Assembly: GCF_003046475.1 (NCBI RefSeq)
Contig: NZ_PZZZ01000003.1
Span: 434,001 to 498,000, forward strand
Direction: 5' to 3'
DNA length: 64,000 nucleotides
From: Mycoplana dimorpha
Lineage (GTDB): Bacteria; Pseudomonadota; Alphaproteobacteria; Rhizobiales; Rhizobiaceae
This document shows, piece by piece, positions 39,224-48,855 of this stretch. How positions within the stretch are numbered: position 1 is the first letter of the stretch; each line of letters starts with the position of its first letter. The translations under genes and the position numbers were made by a program. The notes beneath the pieces were generated by a model, which saw only the letters and a program-made list of their open reading frames with translations, ran no database searches and was not told where the DNA came from.

Positions 39224-39321
39224 GCTACCCCTCCCATCGGCGGTTGCATTTCTGTGCAGCTGGACGTTGCCGAACAAATTCGCCGGCAGCCCGGGGCGTT
39301 CACCATTTACTTACGATAGAA

Positions 39322-39342
39322 TTACGCTGAATATTAGCGCAA
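39322..39342. promoter_or_regulatory. Imperfect palindrome upstream of the sugar transporter, possible operator
   Basis: ttacgctgaatattagcgcaa: seven of ten positions per arm are symmetric. It is 72 bases before the binding-protein start, a reasonable place for a LacI/ROK-type repressor site, but no regulator gene is nearby. Confidence 0.3.
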
Positions 39343-39413
39343 TGGGAGGAAGCAATTCGGCCTCTCGCAAGCGCGCTCGAACGGCTTTCGCCCCTTTCAA
39401 GGGAGGACCAGTC

Positions 39414-40499
39414 ATGAGGCGTATTTCGTTGTACGCGGCAGTGTCCGTCGCGGCGCTGTCGCTTGGCGTCTCGCATGCATCCGCGCAATCAGGCAGCGTC
39501 GAGAAGGCAGTCGGCGGCTACAGTTTCGAGGACGCCGCCAAGGAAGCCCCTGAGACCAAGAATTTCCATTCGGCCGACGGCCACCTGACCTTCGCCATCG
39601 TCACGCACACGGCCGGAAACGGCTTCTTCGATCCGGTCTATGTCGGCGCCACGGTTGCCGCCAACATGATCGGCGCCAAGGTCCTGCTGCTCGGCTCCGA
39701 GTCGCCGGTGGACGATCCGGCCCGCGAGATCGAGATCCTGAACCAGATCGTGCAGGATCCGACGATCGACGGCATCATCATGACGACGCCGCAGGTGGGC
39801 GCCTACAACGACATCGTCAAGGCCGCCGTGGCCAAGGGCATCCCGATCGCGACGACGAACTCCTATGACGGGACACTCCTGAACCGCAGCAGCATCAGCC
39901 ACACCGGGCAGGATGCGTCAGCGGCCGCCATCGGCGGCGAGGCGCTGGCCAAGTGCGTGCTCGCCAGCGGCGCCGACAGCGGTTCGATCGTGCTGCCGTC
40001 CTCCACCGCGATGGGCAACATCGAGGTGAACAACCGCGTGACCTCGGCCTTCAACGCCATCATCAAGACCCTGAAGGACGCCGGCAAGCTGGAGAACTTC
40101 AAGGTCGATGCCGGGCCGGAGAATGTCGGCATCGATACCAATCCGAACGATCCGGTCAACGCGCTGGTCTCGCTGTTCGAGTCGCGCGGGGACGTTGTCG
40201 GCGTCTTCACCGCCAACAACGTCTTTACCCCGCCGCTCGTCAAGGCGGTCGCCCAGACCGGCAAGACCGACAAGATCTGCGCCTTCGGCTTCGACCTGGG
40301 TCCGGCGCAACAGGAGGGCATTGCGGCCGGCAACCTGACGGGATCTCTGGGGCAGCAGCCGTTCCTGCAGGGCTTCTGGCCGGTCATGCAGCTCTATCTG
40401 CAGATTGACCGCGGCATTTCCGCCGCCAATCTCGACACGCGGGCGCAGTTGGTGACGAAGGATAACATCGCCAGGGTCGGCAAGCGCTTCGAGAACTGA
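39414..40499 (+). CDS. Sugar ABC transporter, periplasmic binding protein (CUT2 type)
   Basis: A 361-residue exported protein of the ribose/xylose-type periplasmic binding family. The signal peptide ends near residue 25 (SHASAQ). The mature part contains FAIVTHTAGNGFFDPVYVGA, DPTIDGIIMTTPQVGAY, GIPIATTNSYDG and DVVGVFTANNVFTPPLV, the alternating Rossmann-like lobes of the family. The substrate is unknown; the insertion and low similarity to RbsB/XylF in the binding loops do not allow a call. A gggagg site precedes the ATG. First gene of a three-gene transporter. Confidence 0.9.
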   Translation: MRRISLYAAVSVAALSLGVSHASAQSGSVEKAVGGYSFEDAAKEAPETKNFHSADGHLTFAIVTHTAGNGFFDPVYVGATVAANMIGAKVLLLGSESPVDDPAREIEILNQIVQDPTIDGIIMTTPQVGAYNDIVKAAVAKGIPIATTNSYDGTLLNRSSISHTGQDASAAAIGGEALAKCVLASGADSGSIVLPSSTAMGNIEVNNRVTSAFNAIIKTLKDAGKLENFKVDAGPENVGIDTNPNDPVNALVSLFESRGDVVGVFTANNVFTPPLVKAVAQTGKTDKICAFGFDLGPAQQEGIAAGNLTGSLGQQPFLQGFWPVMQLYLQIDRGISAANLDTRAQLVTKDNIARVGKRFEN

Positions 40500-40584
40500 T
40501 TTTCGCTCCAGCCGGGGCTGACCTGCGGCGGCGGGCCGAACATTCCCGCCGCCCGCAAACGGCGGGGATCGACCGGACAGTTTC

Positions 40585-42843
40585 ATGGTGACTGCAAAGA
40601 CGACATCACTCGGTCGCGCGCCTGCCCAACTCGCCGGCGGTTGGGAGGTCGGCCTGCTGCTGTTCCTTGTGCTGCTCTATGTCGGCGGCATGTCCGTCAA
40701 CCCGACCTTCTTCGCCTCGACCGAGGCGCTCCACGCGCTGCTGCGTGACACGTCCCGCGTTGGGATCATCGCGGTGGGCATGACCTTCGTCATCGTCAAC
40801 AAGGACCTCGACCTGTCGGTGGGCTCCGTTTACGGGCTTGTCGCGGTAGTGTTCGCCCGGCTGTTTGCGCCGAGCTTTCTCGATCTCGGCATCGCCGCCT
40901 CGGTGCTGCTCTGCCTGCTGCTGGGGGCGGCGATCGGGCTGCTCAACGGTGTGCTCGTGACCATCCTGAAGGCGCCGGCTTTCATCGCGACATTGACGAT
41001 CCTGTTCATCGGCCGCGGTTTCGTGCTGGCGCTGACGCATGGCCAGGCGATCTATTATTCCGACAAGGCCAATGAATTTCCGCTCTTCTTCCACCTCGGC
41101 GAAACCAATGTGCTCGGCTTCAACAACCAGATCCTGATTTTCGCCGTCGTTGCCGCAACCGGCGCCTATGTGCTTGCCAAGACCCGCTGGGGGTATGAGA
41201 CCTTCGCCACCGGCGGCAACGAACAGGCGGCCGTCTATGCCGGCATTCCGACGCGCTGGGTGCGGATCCGCGCCTACCTGATCTCGGCGCTGTGCGCGAC
41301 GCTTGCCGCGCTCTTGTCGGCGGCACAGGACAAGGGCGTGACGCCCCTTTACGGCGTCAGCTGGGAACTCACCGTCATCGCGTCGGTGATCATTGGTGGC
41401 GCCTCGATCCTCGGCGGCCGGGGACGGGTGATCGGCTCGTGCCTCGGGGCGGCGGTCGTCGTGCTGATCGACAAGGTGTTGCGCGAAGGCTGGCCAATCA
41501 CGCGCATCGTCGTCATCGATGGCGAGAATGTTGCCGTCAACGCCCGGTTCACCCTGCCGGCGGGGGCGGTCCTGGTTTTCCTCGGCCTCCTTCTCGTCGC
41601 CGCCGTGCTGGTCGAGCCTTACCTCATCCGTCGCCAGGTGGCGGGCCGCTTCTGGGCGTGGCTGCGCGGCCGCCCGCCGCCACCCGCCTATGAAATGGGC
41701 GGCGTCGCCCTCGAGGGCGTCCAGACCAAGGGCGCGATGGCAGGCGACCTGGGGCTGGAGACCGCCGGATTCGGCAGGTTTTTCGCGCGCCGCGACGCGC
41801 TTGCCATCGTCCTCACCGTCCTTCTGTGGCTGACCGGCCTGGCGCTGCGGCCCGACTACTGGTGGAATCTCTCCAATACCTTCGCGATCCTGCTCAATTA
41901 CACCGAACTCGCCCTCATCGCGGTCGGGCTCACCTATGTCATCGCCGCCGGCGACATCGATCTGTCGGTCGGCGCGGTACTGGCGCTCGCCGGCAGCACC
42001 GCGGCGTATTTCCTGAAAGTACTGGGCGCCGACCCGCTGACGGCAGTGGCGATGGGGCTGCTCGCCGGCATGGTCGCCGGGCTCGTCAACGCCACCGTCA
42101 CCGTCGGCTTCAAGCTGCCGGCCTTCATCGCGACGCTCGGCATGTTCTACATCGCCCGCGGCCTTGCCGCCTGGTTCGTCGCCGGCCAGCAACTGACCGG
42201 CTGGCCCGAGAGCTACAACCTGCTCGGCCGCAAGGCGAACGACGTGCTGCTGCATTTCGGCTTCTCCCTGCCGCCCGGTTTCGTCCGGACCGTCGCCGAG
42301 GTCGTCAGCGTGCAGACGATCTGGATGTTTTTCGTAGCACTCGCGGCCGGCATCGTGCTCGCTTACACGCCGTTCGGTCTGAAGGTGCTGTCCACCGGCG
42401 GCAACCTGCGCGCTGCGGCCTATGCGGGGATCAACACCAACCGCGTGCGCTTCCTGGCACTGCTGCTATCGGCGCTGTGCGCGTCGATGGCCGGCATCAT
42501 CAACGTCGCCTATTTCCGCAGTTTCAACCCGGTCGCCGGCCAGTTCCGCGAGCTCGACGCCATCGCCGCGGTGATCATCGGCGGCGGCTCGATCTTTGGC
42601 GGCTACGGCACGATGATCGGCTCGCTCGCCGGCGCGGCGGCGATCACGCTGGTGCGGGCGCTGCTGCAGTTGAACGTGCAGGGCTTCACCATGCCGCAGC
42701 ACTGGATCAATGTGTTCATCGGCGTCATCCTGATCGTGGCCGTGCTCGTCGACATCTGGGTCCGCCAGGCCAATATCTTTGGTCGCGTGCGGTCATGGCG
42801 GGCGCGACGCGGGCAAGCAGTGGAGGCCAAGCATGCCGGGTGA
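40585..42843 (+). CDS. Fused double permease of a CUT2-type sugar ABC transporter
   Basis: A 752-residue membrane protein made of two consecutive BPD_transp_2 permease domains, about residues 15-340 and 390-745, joined by a short cytoplasmic linker (about 345-385). Both halves keep the same landmarks: VGIIAVGMTFVIVNKDLDLSVGS in the first and LIAVGLTYVIAAGDIDLSVGA in the second (each quoted in part: GMTFVIVNKDLDLSVGS, GLTYVIAAGDIDLSVGA), and KAPAFIATL / KLPAFIATLGM. Most CUT2 systems use one permease gene as a homodimer or two separate genes; the fusion implies a fixed heterodimer. It overlaps the ATPase gene by 11 bases. Confidence 0.92.
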   Translation: MVTAKTTSLGRAPAQLAGGWEVGLLLFLVLLYVGGMSVNPTFFASTEALHALLRDTSRVGIIAVGMTFVIVNKDLDLSVGSVYGLVAVVFARLFAPSFLDLGIAASVLLCLLLGAAIGLLNGVLVTILKAPAFIATLTILFIGRGFVLALTHGQAIYYSDKANEFPLFFHLGETNVLGFNNQILIFAVVAATGAYVLAKTRWGYETFATGGNEQAAVYAGIPTRWVRIRAYLISALCATLAALLSAAQDKGVTPLYGVSWELTVIASVIIGGASILGGRGRVIGSCLGAAVVVLIDKVLREGWPITRIVVIDGENVAVNARFTLPAGAVLVFLGLLLVAAVLVEPYLIRRQVAGRFWAWLRGRPPPPAYEMGGVALEGVQTKGAMAGDLGLETAGFGRFFARRDALAIVLTVLLWLTGLALRPDYWWNLSNTFAILLNYTELALIAVGLTYVIAAGDIDLSVGAVLALAGSTAAYFLKVLGADPLTAVAMGLLAGMVAGLVNATVTVGFKLPAFIATLGMFYIARGLAAWFVAGQQLTGWPESYNLLGRKANDVLLHFGFSLPPGFVRTVAEVVSVQTIWMFFVALAAGIVLAYTPFGLKVLSTGGNLRAAAYAGINTNRVRFLALLLSALCASMAGIINVAYFRSFNPVAGQFRELDAIAAVIIGGGSIFGGYGTMIGSLAGAAAITLVRALLQLNVQGFTMPQHWINVFIGVILIVAVLVDIWVRQANIFGRVRSWRARRGQAVEAKHAG

Positions 42844-43612
42844 GACGCAAGGCACGCCGATCGTCGAAATGCGCGGCATCGAAAAGGCGTTCGGTGCGGT
42901 CCAGGCGCTGCGCTCGGTCGACCTGGTGCTCTATCCCGGCGAAATCCTCGGTCTGGTCGGCGACAATTCCGCCGGCAAGTCGACGCTGATGAAAATCCTG
43001 ACCGGCGCCTACCAGCGCGATGCCGGCGAGATCTTCGTCGCCGGTCAGCCGGTTCACTTCAAAAGCCCGCACGAGAGCCGCGACGTCGGCATCGAGATGA
43101 TCTACCAGGACTTCGCGCTGTGCGGGAACATGGACGTCGGGCAGAACATCTTTCTCGGCCGCTGGCCGCTCACCGGTCCGTTCGTCAATCGGCGCAAGAT
43201 GTATGCGGAGGCCGACAGGGTGCTGAAGCGGCTCAAGGTCGACGTCAACTCGGTCTACCAGAAGGTCGAGAGCCTGTCGGGCGGCCGCCAGCAGTCCGTC
43301 GCGATCGCCCGGGCGATTTCCTTCGAGCCGCGGGTGGTGATCCTTGACGAGCCGACCGCCAACCTTTCGGTGATGGCGACCAACCGCCTGCTGGAGACGA
43401 TGCTGGAACTGAAGCGCCAGGGTGTCGCCCAGATCATCATCTCGCACCGGCTGGTCGATATCTTCGCCGTCGGCGATCGCGTGATGGTGCTGAAGCGCGG
43501 CGAGTCGGCCGGCGACCGCTACATCAGGCACACCGACGAACACGAGGTTCTGGAGATCATCGTTTCAGGTACCCGCGAGCGGGCGCTGACGGCCGAGGAG
43601 GCGATGCGCTGA
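42833..43612 (+). CDS. Sugar ABC transporter, ATP-binding protein (single-domain CUT2 type)
   Basis: A 259-residue single-domain ATPase, unlike the duplicated RbsA/XylG type. Walker A GDNSAGKST at 43-51 has Ser in place of the usual Gly, the signature SLSGGRQQSVAIARAI is complete, and Walker B is VVILDEPTANLSV. Two copies should assemble on the fused permease. It starts inside the 3' end of the permease gene and ends the operon. Confidence 0.92.
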   Translation: MPGETQGTPIVEMRGIEKAFGAVQALRSVDLVLYPGEILGLVGDNSAGKSTLMKILTGAYQRDAGEIFVAGQPVHFKSPHESRDVGIEMIYQDFALCGNMDVGQNIFLGRWPLTGPFVNRRKMYAEADRVLKRLKVDVNSVYQKVESLSGGRQQSVAIARAISFEPRVVILDEPTANLSVMATNRLLETMLELKRQGVAQIIISHRLVDIFAVGDRVMVLKRGESAGDRYIRHTDEHEVLEIIVSGTRERALTAEEAMR

Positions 43613-43660
43613 CCGGGCCGCACGCGCAGCCGATGGTTCAATTGCATGCCCGGCCCGAGA

Positions 43661-44341
43661 CTAGGGCCGGATGACGCAGACCCCGGCCTCCCAGGCGCAG
43701 CTGGCGGTCTCGGTTTCCGGCGTGACGACGATGAGCTTGGCGCGATTGGACGATGCGGGCGTCGGATAGCCGCCGCCATCACCCATGTCGCCAGAACCGT
43801 AGCCGTTGGTGTAGAAATAATTGCCGTTGCCGGGATCCTGATAGCCGGAGATGGCGCCGCCATAGAAATTGCCGGCGACGTCGCTGTTATTGTACAGGCG
43901 GTATTGGCCGGCATAGTAGGGACGGGCCGATCCGGTATAGTAAGGGGCGGGACGATCGAGTTGCGAGCCGCCGAACCGACCCCAGCCCCGGTCCTGCCAG
44001 CGTCGGCCAACAGACCCGAAGCCGCGGTCGACGGTTACGAAGCCGCGGTCGACGGTCCCGACGCCGCGGTCGATGCTCCCGAAGCCGCGGTCAATGCTCC
44101 CGAATCCCCGGTCGATGCTCCCGAAGCCGCGGTCGAAGCGTCCGTCGCGGCGTGCCATATGCCGGCTGTTGAAGTGCCTGTCGTCGCGCATGGCGCCGCC
44201 GAAGAATTCAGAATTCGAGGCGCGGTGGTGATGACGGTGGCGATTGTTGTCGCGCGCTTCGGAAGGTGCGGCCTGGAACAGCGGCAGCGTCATGGCGGCA
44301 AGCGCGATCGCGGTCATGCAGGCTTTTGTAAACAGATTCAT
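43661..44341 (-). CDS. Secreted protein with six DRGFGSI heptad repeats
   Basis: A 226-residue protein of unknown function. It has a clear signal peptide (about residues 1-29, cleavage near PSEA-RDN), a His/Arg-rich patch (NNRHRHHHRAS), then a central array of six seven-residue repeats DRGFGSI/DRGVGTV/DRGFVTV/DRGFGSV (about 68-109), and a Tyr/Gly-rich C-terminal half with YYTGSARPYYAGQYRLY and a pair of cysteines near the end (SCAWEAGVCVIRP). The ggagg site eight bases before the ATG and the signal peptide decide for this strand, although the opposite strand is also open. It may be a cell-envelope or extracellular structural protein. Confidence 0.75.
   Translation of the reverse strand: MNLFTKACMTAIALAAMTLPLFQAAPSEARDNNRHRHHHRASNSEFFGGAMRDDRHFNSRHMARRDGRFDRGFGSIDRGFGSIDRGFGSIDRGVGTVDRGFVTVDRGFGSVGRRWQDRGWGRFGGSQLDRPAPYYTGSARPYYAGQYRLYNNSDVAGNFYGGAISGYQDPGNGNYFYTNGYGSGDMGDGGGYPTPASSNRAKLIVVTPETETASCAWEAGVCVIRP
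44015..44140 (-). repeat. Six tandem 21-bp repeats inside the secreted-protein gene
   Basis: Units of the type cccgaagccgcggtcgatgct run without gaps (44015, 44036, 44057, 44078, 44099, 44120) with one to four differences each. All are exact multiples of three, so copy-number change would add or remove whole heptads without frameshift. Confidence 0.9.
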
Positions 44342-44640
44342 TCTGTTCGCCTCCAGGTTATCCTTAACGATTTGCTAACGCCAATGTTGCCCATTCCCGA
44401 GCCAAAGTCACCGGAATTGGTTAACGGGGCGGCGGCATTCGTTAAGATTGGTTAACGGGTGCGGAGGTGCCTCATCGTCCTAATCGATTAAATTGATTTT
44501 GCAGTGCAATGACACTTGTGGTTCCGCAGTTGGGTGATTAAACGTCGCAATCATTGCATTGCGCACACAATGAAGTGCAATTCCGGAGCACCACAGTCCA
44601 GTTAGCGGGGCCATTCTCCGGGATTTCCGTGAGGGTTCTG
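44342..44640 (+). promoter_or_regulatory. Divergent upstream region of sdhC with repeated TGCAAT motif
   Basis: This AT-rich gap separates the secreted-protein gene from sdhC. The hexamer tgcaat/attgca occurs three times within 77 bases (44505-44510, 44553-44558 inverted, 44576-44581), the last ending 60 bases before the sdhC start. The sdh promoter must be here, but no convincing -35/-10 pair stands out. Confidence 0.4.
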
Positions 44641-45033
44641 ATGACGAATGTCACAAAAAGCCGGCCGCTCTCGCCGCATCTCCAGATCTACAAGCCGATC
44701 CCGACGATGGTCATGTCGATCATGCACCGCATCACCGGCGGCGCGCTCTATGTCGGCACGGTTCTCGTCGCGTGGTGGCTGATCGCCGCGGCGATGGGCG
44801 AGGCCTATTTCAACTGGGTCAGCTGGTTCTTCGGCACCTGGATCGGCATGCTGATCCTGTTCGGCTACACCTGGGTGCTGTTCCATCATATGCTCGGCGG
44901 CATCCGCCATCTGGTCTGGGATACCGGCCACGGCTACGAGAAGCATCTCTCCACCCGCGTCGCAATGGCGATGCCGGTTGCATCCGCCGCATTGGCGGTG
45001 CTGACCTGGGTCATCGGCTATCTGGTCCGCTGA
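44641..45033 (+). CDS. sdhC: Succinate dehydrogenase cytochrome b556 subunit
   Basis: Membrane anchor of complex II, 130 residues, three helices. It contains the family motif [12 protein letters not shown] and [10 protein letters not shown] with the haem/quinone-region histidine, plus [13 protein letters not shown] with a second conserved histidine. The ATG at 44641 gives [13 protein letters not shown]; the earlier in-frame start is not credible. First gene of sdhCDAB. Confidence 0.95.
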   Translation: MTNVTKSRPLSPHLQIYKPIPTMVMSIMHRITGGALYVGTVLVAWWLIAAAMGEAYFNWVSWFFGTWIGMLILFGYTWVLFHHMLGGIRHLVWDTGHGYEKHLSTRVAMAMPVASAALAVLTWVIGYLVR

Positions 45034-45043
45034 GGAAACTGAC

Positions 45044-45424
45044 ATGGATATGCGTACACCTCTCGGCCGCGTCCGCGGTCTCGGTTCGGCCAAGGACGGC
45101 ACCGAACACTTCTGGCGCCAGCGGCTGACGGCCGTCGCCAACCTGCCGCTGCTATTGTTCTTCGTCGGCTTCCTCGTCTCTTATTCCGGCGCGCCCTATG
45201 CGGAAGTGCGTGCGGCGCTGTCGCATCCGGTGGTCGCGGTGCTGATGGGCCTCGTGGTCATCTCCGGCCTCTTTCACATGAAGCTCGGGATGCAGGTCAT
45301 CATCGAGGACTATGTCCATGCAGAAGGTGGAAAAATCCTCCTGCTCATGCTCAACACCTTCTTTGCGGCTCTGGTCGGCGGACTCTGTCTTTTCGCCGTG
45401 CTGAAGATCGCTTTCGCAGGATAA
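45044..45424 (+). CDS. sdhD: Succinate dehydrogenase hydrophobic membrane anchor subunit
   Basis: Second membrane anchor, 126 residues, three helices. [24 protein letters not shown] (read in parts: [24 protein letters not shown]) and [16 protein letters not shown] carry the quinone-site and haem-ligand residues typical of alphaproteobacterial SdhD. It begins ten bases after sdhC. Confidence 0.94.
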   Translation: MDMRTPLGRVRGLGSAKDGTEHFWRQRLTAVANLPLLLFFVGFLVSYSGAPYAEVRAALSHPVVAVLMGLVVISGLFHMKLGMQVIIEDYVHAEGGKILLLMLNTFFAALVGGLCLFAVLKIAFAG

Positions 45425-45431
45425 TCTCGCC

Positions 45432-47273
45432 ATGGCTTCGATCTCCTCGCCCAATCAGAACGGCAAGGCCTACACCTATGTCGATCACGCGTTCGACGTG
45501 GTGGTGGTGGGCGCCGGCGGCGCCGGTCTGCGCGCGACCCTCGGCATGGCCGAACAGGGTCTGAAGACGGCCTGCATCACCAAGGTCTTCCCGACCCGCT
45601 CGCACACCGTGGCCGCCCAGGGCGGCATTGCCGCGTCGCTGCAGAACATGACGCCCGACAGCTGGCAGTGGCACCTCTACGACACCGTCAAGGGCTCGGA
45701 CTGGCTCGGCGACGTCGACGCCATGCAGTACCTCGCCATGGAAGCGCCGAAGGCGGTCTATGAGCTCGAGCACTACGGCGTGCCGTTCTCGCGCAACGAG
45801 GAAGGCAAGATCTACCAGCGGCCGTTCGGCGGCCACATGCAGAACTACGGCGAGGGCCCGCCGGTGCAGCGCACCTGCGCGGTCGCCGACCGCACCGGCC
45901 ACGCCATCCTGCACACGCTCTACGGCCAGTCGCTGCGGCACAACGCCGAGTTCTTCATCGAATATTTCGCGATCGACCTGATCATGTCGGCCGACGGCCG
46001 CTGCACCGGCGTCGTCGCCTGGAACCTCGATGACGGCACGATCCATCGCTTCTCCGCCAAGATGGTGGTCCTGGCGACCGGCGGCTATGGCCGCGCCTAT
46101 TTCTCGGCGACCTCGGCGCACACCTGCACCGGCGACGGCGGCGGCATGGCGGCCCGCGCCGGCCTGCCGCTGCAGGACATGGAGTTCGTTCAGTTCCACC
46201 CGACCGGAATCTACGGCTCCGGCTGTCTGATCACCGAGGGCGCCCGCGGCGAGGGCGGCTATCTCGTCAACTCCGAGGGTGAGCGCTTCATGGAGCGCTA
46301 TGCGCCGTCGGCCAAGGACCTTGCCTCGCGCGACGTCGTTTCGCGCTGCATGACGCTTGAGATCCGCGAGGGCCGCGGCGTCGGCAAGAACAAGGACCAC
46401 ATCTACCTGCACCTCGATCATCTCGATCCGGCCGTGCTGCACGAGCGCCTGCCGGGCATCTCCGAGAGCGCGAAGATTTTTGCCGGCGTCGACGTCACCC
46501 GCGAACCGATCCCGGTGCTGCCGACCGTTCACTACAACATGGGCGGCGTTCCGACGAACTTCTGGGGCGAGGTGCTCAACGCCGACGGCGCCAACCCGGA
46601 GCGCATCGCGCCCGGCCTGATGGCGGTCGGCGAGGCCGGCTGCGCCTCGGTTCACGGCGCCAACCGCCTCGGCTCCAACTCGCTGATCGACCTCGTGGTC
46701 TTCGGTCGCGCAGCGGCGATCCGCGCCGGTGAGGTCATCGACCGTGCCGCGCCGGTGCCGGAGCTCGACAAGGCCGCTTGCGACCGGATCATCGAGCGCT
46801 TCGACCGGCTGCGTTATGCCGATGGTGGCACGCCGACGGCTGTGCTGCGCGACAGGATGCAGCGCACCATGCAGGAAGACGCCGCCGTGTTCCGCACCCA
46901 GGAATCGCTGGAAGCCGGTTGCCGCCGCATGAAGGAGCTCTGGGGCGAGATGGCCGACCTGAAGGTCACCGACCGCTCGCTGATCTGGAACTCCGACCTG
47001 GTCGAGACGCTGGAATTGGAAAACCTGATGGCCAACGCCATCACCACGGTCGTCAGCGCCGAGGCCCGCAAGGAAAGCCGTGGCGCGCACGCCCGCGAGG
47101 ATTACAAGGATGGTCCGCTCGGCGGCCGCGACGACGTCAACTGGCGCAAGCACACGCTTGCCTGGGTGAACGAGGCCGGCGACGTGAAGCTCGACTACCG
47201 CCCGGTCCACACCGATCTCATCGCCCCCGGCATCGATCCGCAGAAGATCGCGCCGAAGGCGCGCGTCTACTGA
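45432..47273 (+). CDS. sdhA: Succinate dehydrogenase flavoprotein subunit
   Basis: Catalytic subunit oxidising succinate to fumarate, 613 residues. FAD-binding [13 protein letters not shown] is at 23-35, the covalent FAD histidine in [10 protein letters not shown] is residue 58, and the active-site region [20 protein letters not shown] and [14 protein letters not shown] follow. It is seven bases after sdhD. Canonical in every respect. Confidence 0.98.
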   Translation: MASISSPNQNGKAYTYVDHAFDVVVVGAGGAGLRATLGMAEQGLKTACITKVFPTRSHTVAAQGGIAASLQNMTPDSWQWHLYDTVKGSDWLGDVDAMQYLAMEAPKAVYELEHYGVPFSRNEEGKIYQRPFGGHMQNYGEGPPVQRTCAVADRTGHAILHTLYGQSLRHNAEFFIEYFAIDLIMSADGRCTGVVAWNLDDGTIHRFSAKMVVLATGGYGRAYFSATSAHTCTGDGGGMAARAGLPLQDMEFVQFHPTGIYGSGCLITEGARGEGGYLVNSEGERFMERYAPSAKDLASRDVVSRCMTLEIREGRGVGKNKDHIYLHLDHLDPAVLHERLPGISESAKIFAGVDVTREPIPVLPTVHYNMGGVPTNFWGEVLNADGANPERIAPGLMAVGEAGCASVHGANRLGSNSLIDLVVFGRAAAIRAGEVIDRAAPVPELDKAACDRIIERFDRLRYADGGTPTAVLRDRMQRTMQEDAAVFRTQESLEAGCRRMKELWGEMADLKVTDRSLIWNSDLVETLELENLMANAITTVVSAEARKESRGAHAREDYKDGPLGGRDDVNWRKHTLAWVNEAGDVKLDYRPVHTDLIAPGIDPQKIAPKARVY

Positions 47274-47291
47274 TCCCGAGGAAAACTGGAT

Positions 47292-48071
47292 ATGGTTGAA
47301 CTCGCTCTCCCCAAGAACTCGCAGGTCACCGAAGGCAAGGTCTGGCCCAAGCCGGCCGGCGCGACCAACACCCGCGAGTTCCGCGTCTACCGCTGGAGCC
47401 CGGACGACGGCAAGAACCCGTCGATCGACACCTACTATGTCGATGTCGACGACTGCGGCCCGATGGTGCTCGACGCGCTGCTCTACATCAAGAACAAGAT
47501 CGATCCGACGCTGACGCTGCGCCGCTCCTGCCGCGAGGGCATCTGCGGCTCCTGCGCGATGAACATCGACGGCACCAATACGCTGGCCTGTACCAAGGGC
47601 ATGGATGAGGTCAACGGCGCGGTGAAGGTCTACCCGCTGCCGCATATGCCGGTGGTCAAGGATCTCGTTCCGGACCTGACGCATTTCTACGCCCAGCACC
47701 GCTCGATCGAGCCCTGGCTGAAGACGGTCTCGCCGACGCCTGCCAAGGAATGGCTGCAGAGCCATGAGGACCGGCAGAAGCTCGACGGCCTTTACGAGTG
47801 CATCCTGTGCGCCTGCTGCTCGACCTCCTGTCCGAGCTACTGGTGGAACGGCGACCGCTATCTCGGCCCGGCCGTGCTGCTGCAGGCCTATCGCTGGCTG
47901 ATCGACTCCAGAGACGAGGCCACCGGCGAGCGTCTCGACAACCTCGAGGATCCGTTCCGCCTCTATCGCTGCCACACGATCATGAACTGCGCCCAGGCCT
48001 GCCCGAAGGGGCTGAACCCGGCGAAGGCGATCGGCGAAATCAAGAAGATGCTGGTCGAGCGCCGGCTCTGA
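47292..48071 (+). CDS. sdhB: Succinate dehydrogenase iron-sulfur subunit
   Basis: Carries electrons from FAD to quinone, 259 residues. [2Fe-2S] cysteines at C80, C85, C88 and C100 ([22 protein letters not shown]); [4Fe-4S] and [3Fe-4S] motifs in [17 protein letters not shown] and [17 protein letters not shown]. It ends the sdhCDAB operon. A hairpin (tggcccg, cgggcca at 48080-48101) follows but lacks a T run. Confidence 0.98.
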   Translation: MVELALPKNSQVTEGKVWPKPAGATNTREFRVYRWSPDDGKNPSIDTYYVDVDDCGPMVLDALLYIKNKIDPTLTLRRSCREGICGSCAMNIDGTNTLACTKGMDEVNGAVKVYPLPHMPVVKDLVPDLTHFYAQHRSIEPWLKTVSPTPAKEWLQSHEDRQKLDGLYECILCACCSTSCPSYWWNGDRYLGPAVLLQAYRWLIDSRDEATGERLDNLEDPFRLYRCHTIMNCAQACPKGLNPAKAIGEIKKMLVERRL

Positions 48072-48079
48072 CGGTTGGA

Positions 48080-48101
48080 TGGCCCGGCCTCGGTCGGGCC
48101 A
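48080..48101 (+). terminator. Hairpin after sdhB
   Basis: Perfect seven-pair stem with an eight-base loop, ten bases after the sdhB stop. No T tract follows, so termination would be partial or Rho-dependent. Confidence 0.4.
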
Positions 48102-48296
48102 ACTCTCGGAACCATTCGGGCGCCGCGCTGGTGTGGGTACGGGCGCGCCAGACGAACCGGTTGCCGTGATTTGAGGCCGCCGGTGGCGGCTGATGGCAAA
48201 ACGTTGCCAGCACACTTGATTCGGTCCGGCGATTCACGCTAATCCGGCCGGGGTTACTCCTTATCCATGGTGTCGCGCAAAGAGGGCAGTATCGAT

Positions 48297-48818
48297 ATGC
48301 GGATCCAGTACGTGGCAGGCGGATTGATGATGGCGCTCGCTCTGGCCGGTTGCCAGAGGACCTCGATGAGCGGCTTCGACTCGCGGCCCGTCGCCCCGCT
48401 CCAGGCTGCGCCGGTCGGCAGCGTCTCCTCCAGCCAGTTGCCCGACCCCTCAACGAGCACCTCGCAGTTCCCGGAAGCGCCGCCGACGGACATGACCATG
48501 GTGACGCCCGGCACGGCTGGCCCGGCTGCCGGCGGCCTAGAGGTCAAGAAGGAAGCGATGGTCGGTAACTGGCGGGTCGCCAACGGGCCGACCTCGTGCG
48601 ACATGTTCCTGACGCTGACCAATCTCGGCTCCGGTTCGCGGGGCGGGACGCGCGGCTGCGCCGGCGAACTGACGCAGATGGGCTCGTGGGAAGTGGCCGG
48701 CACGCAGGTGATCCTCAAGGATCGCAGCGGCAATGCGATCGCGCGGCTGGCCAAGACCGGCGAGTCGCGTTTCGAAGGCTCGACCTCCAGCGGGCAGCCG
48801 ATCAGCCTGTCGCGCTGA
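48297..48818 (+). CDS. AprI/Inh-like metalloprotease inhibitor lipoprotein (I38 family)
   Basis: A 173-residue lipoprotein: signal with lipobox LALAGC, a Ser/Pro/Thr-rich linker, and a C-terminal eight-strand-type domain (about 85-173) with the AprI pattern [38 protein letters not shown] and [19 protein letters not shown]. AprI proteins inhibit serralysin-type proteases in the periplasm; no serralysin gene is in the window, so the partner is unknown. The start is MRIQYVAGG rather than the earlier in-frame ATG. It ends about 40 bases before zapE. Confidence 0.82.
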   Translation: MRIQYVAGGLMMALALAGCQRTSMSGFDSRPVAPLQAAPVGSVSSSQLPDPSTSTSQFPEAPPTDMTMVTPGTAGPAAGGLEVKKEAMVGNWRVANGPTSCDMFLTLTNLGSGSRGGTRGCAGELTQMGSWEVAGTQVILKDRSGNAIARLAKTGESRFEGSTSSGQPISLSR

Positions 48819-48855
48819 GCGCAATCAGCGCCATTCAATACGGAGATCGACTTCG

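Noticed and set aside
43646-44455. Plus-strand open frame with an EAAVDGP-type repeat overlapping the secreted-protein gene
   Set aside because: The minus strand has a proper ribosome binding site and signal peptide; the plus-strand repeat is the reverse reading of the same 21-bp units.
45351-48215. A 954-codon open frame on the minus strand opposite sdhA and sdhB
   Set aside because: It is the GC-rich shadow of canonical sdh genes; its product is His/Arg/Val-rich with no family features.
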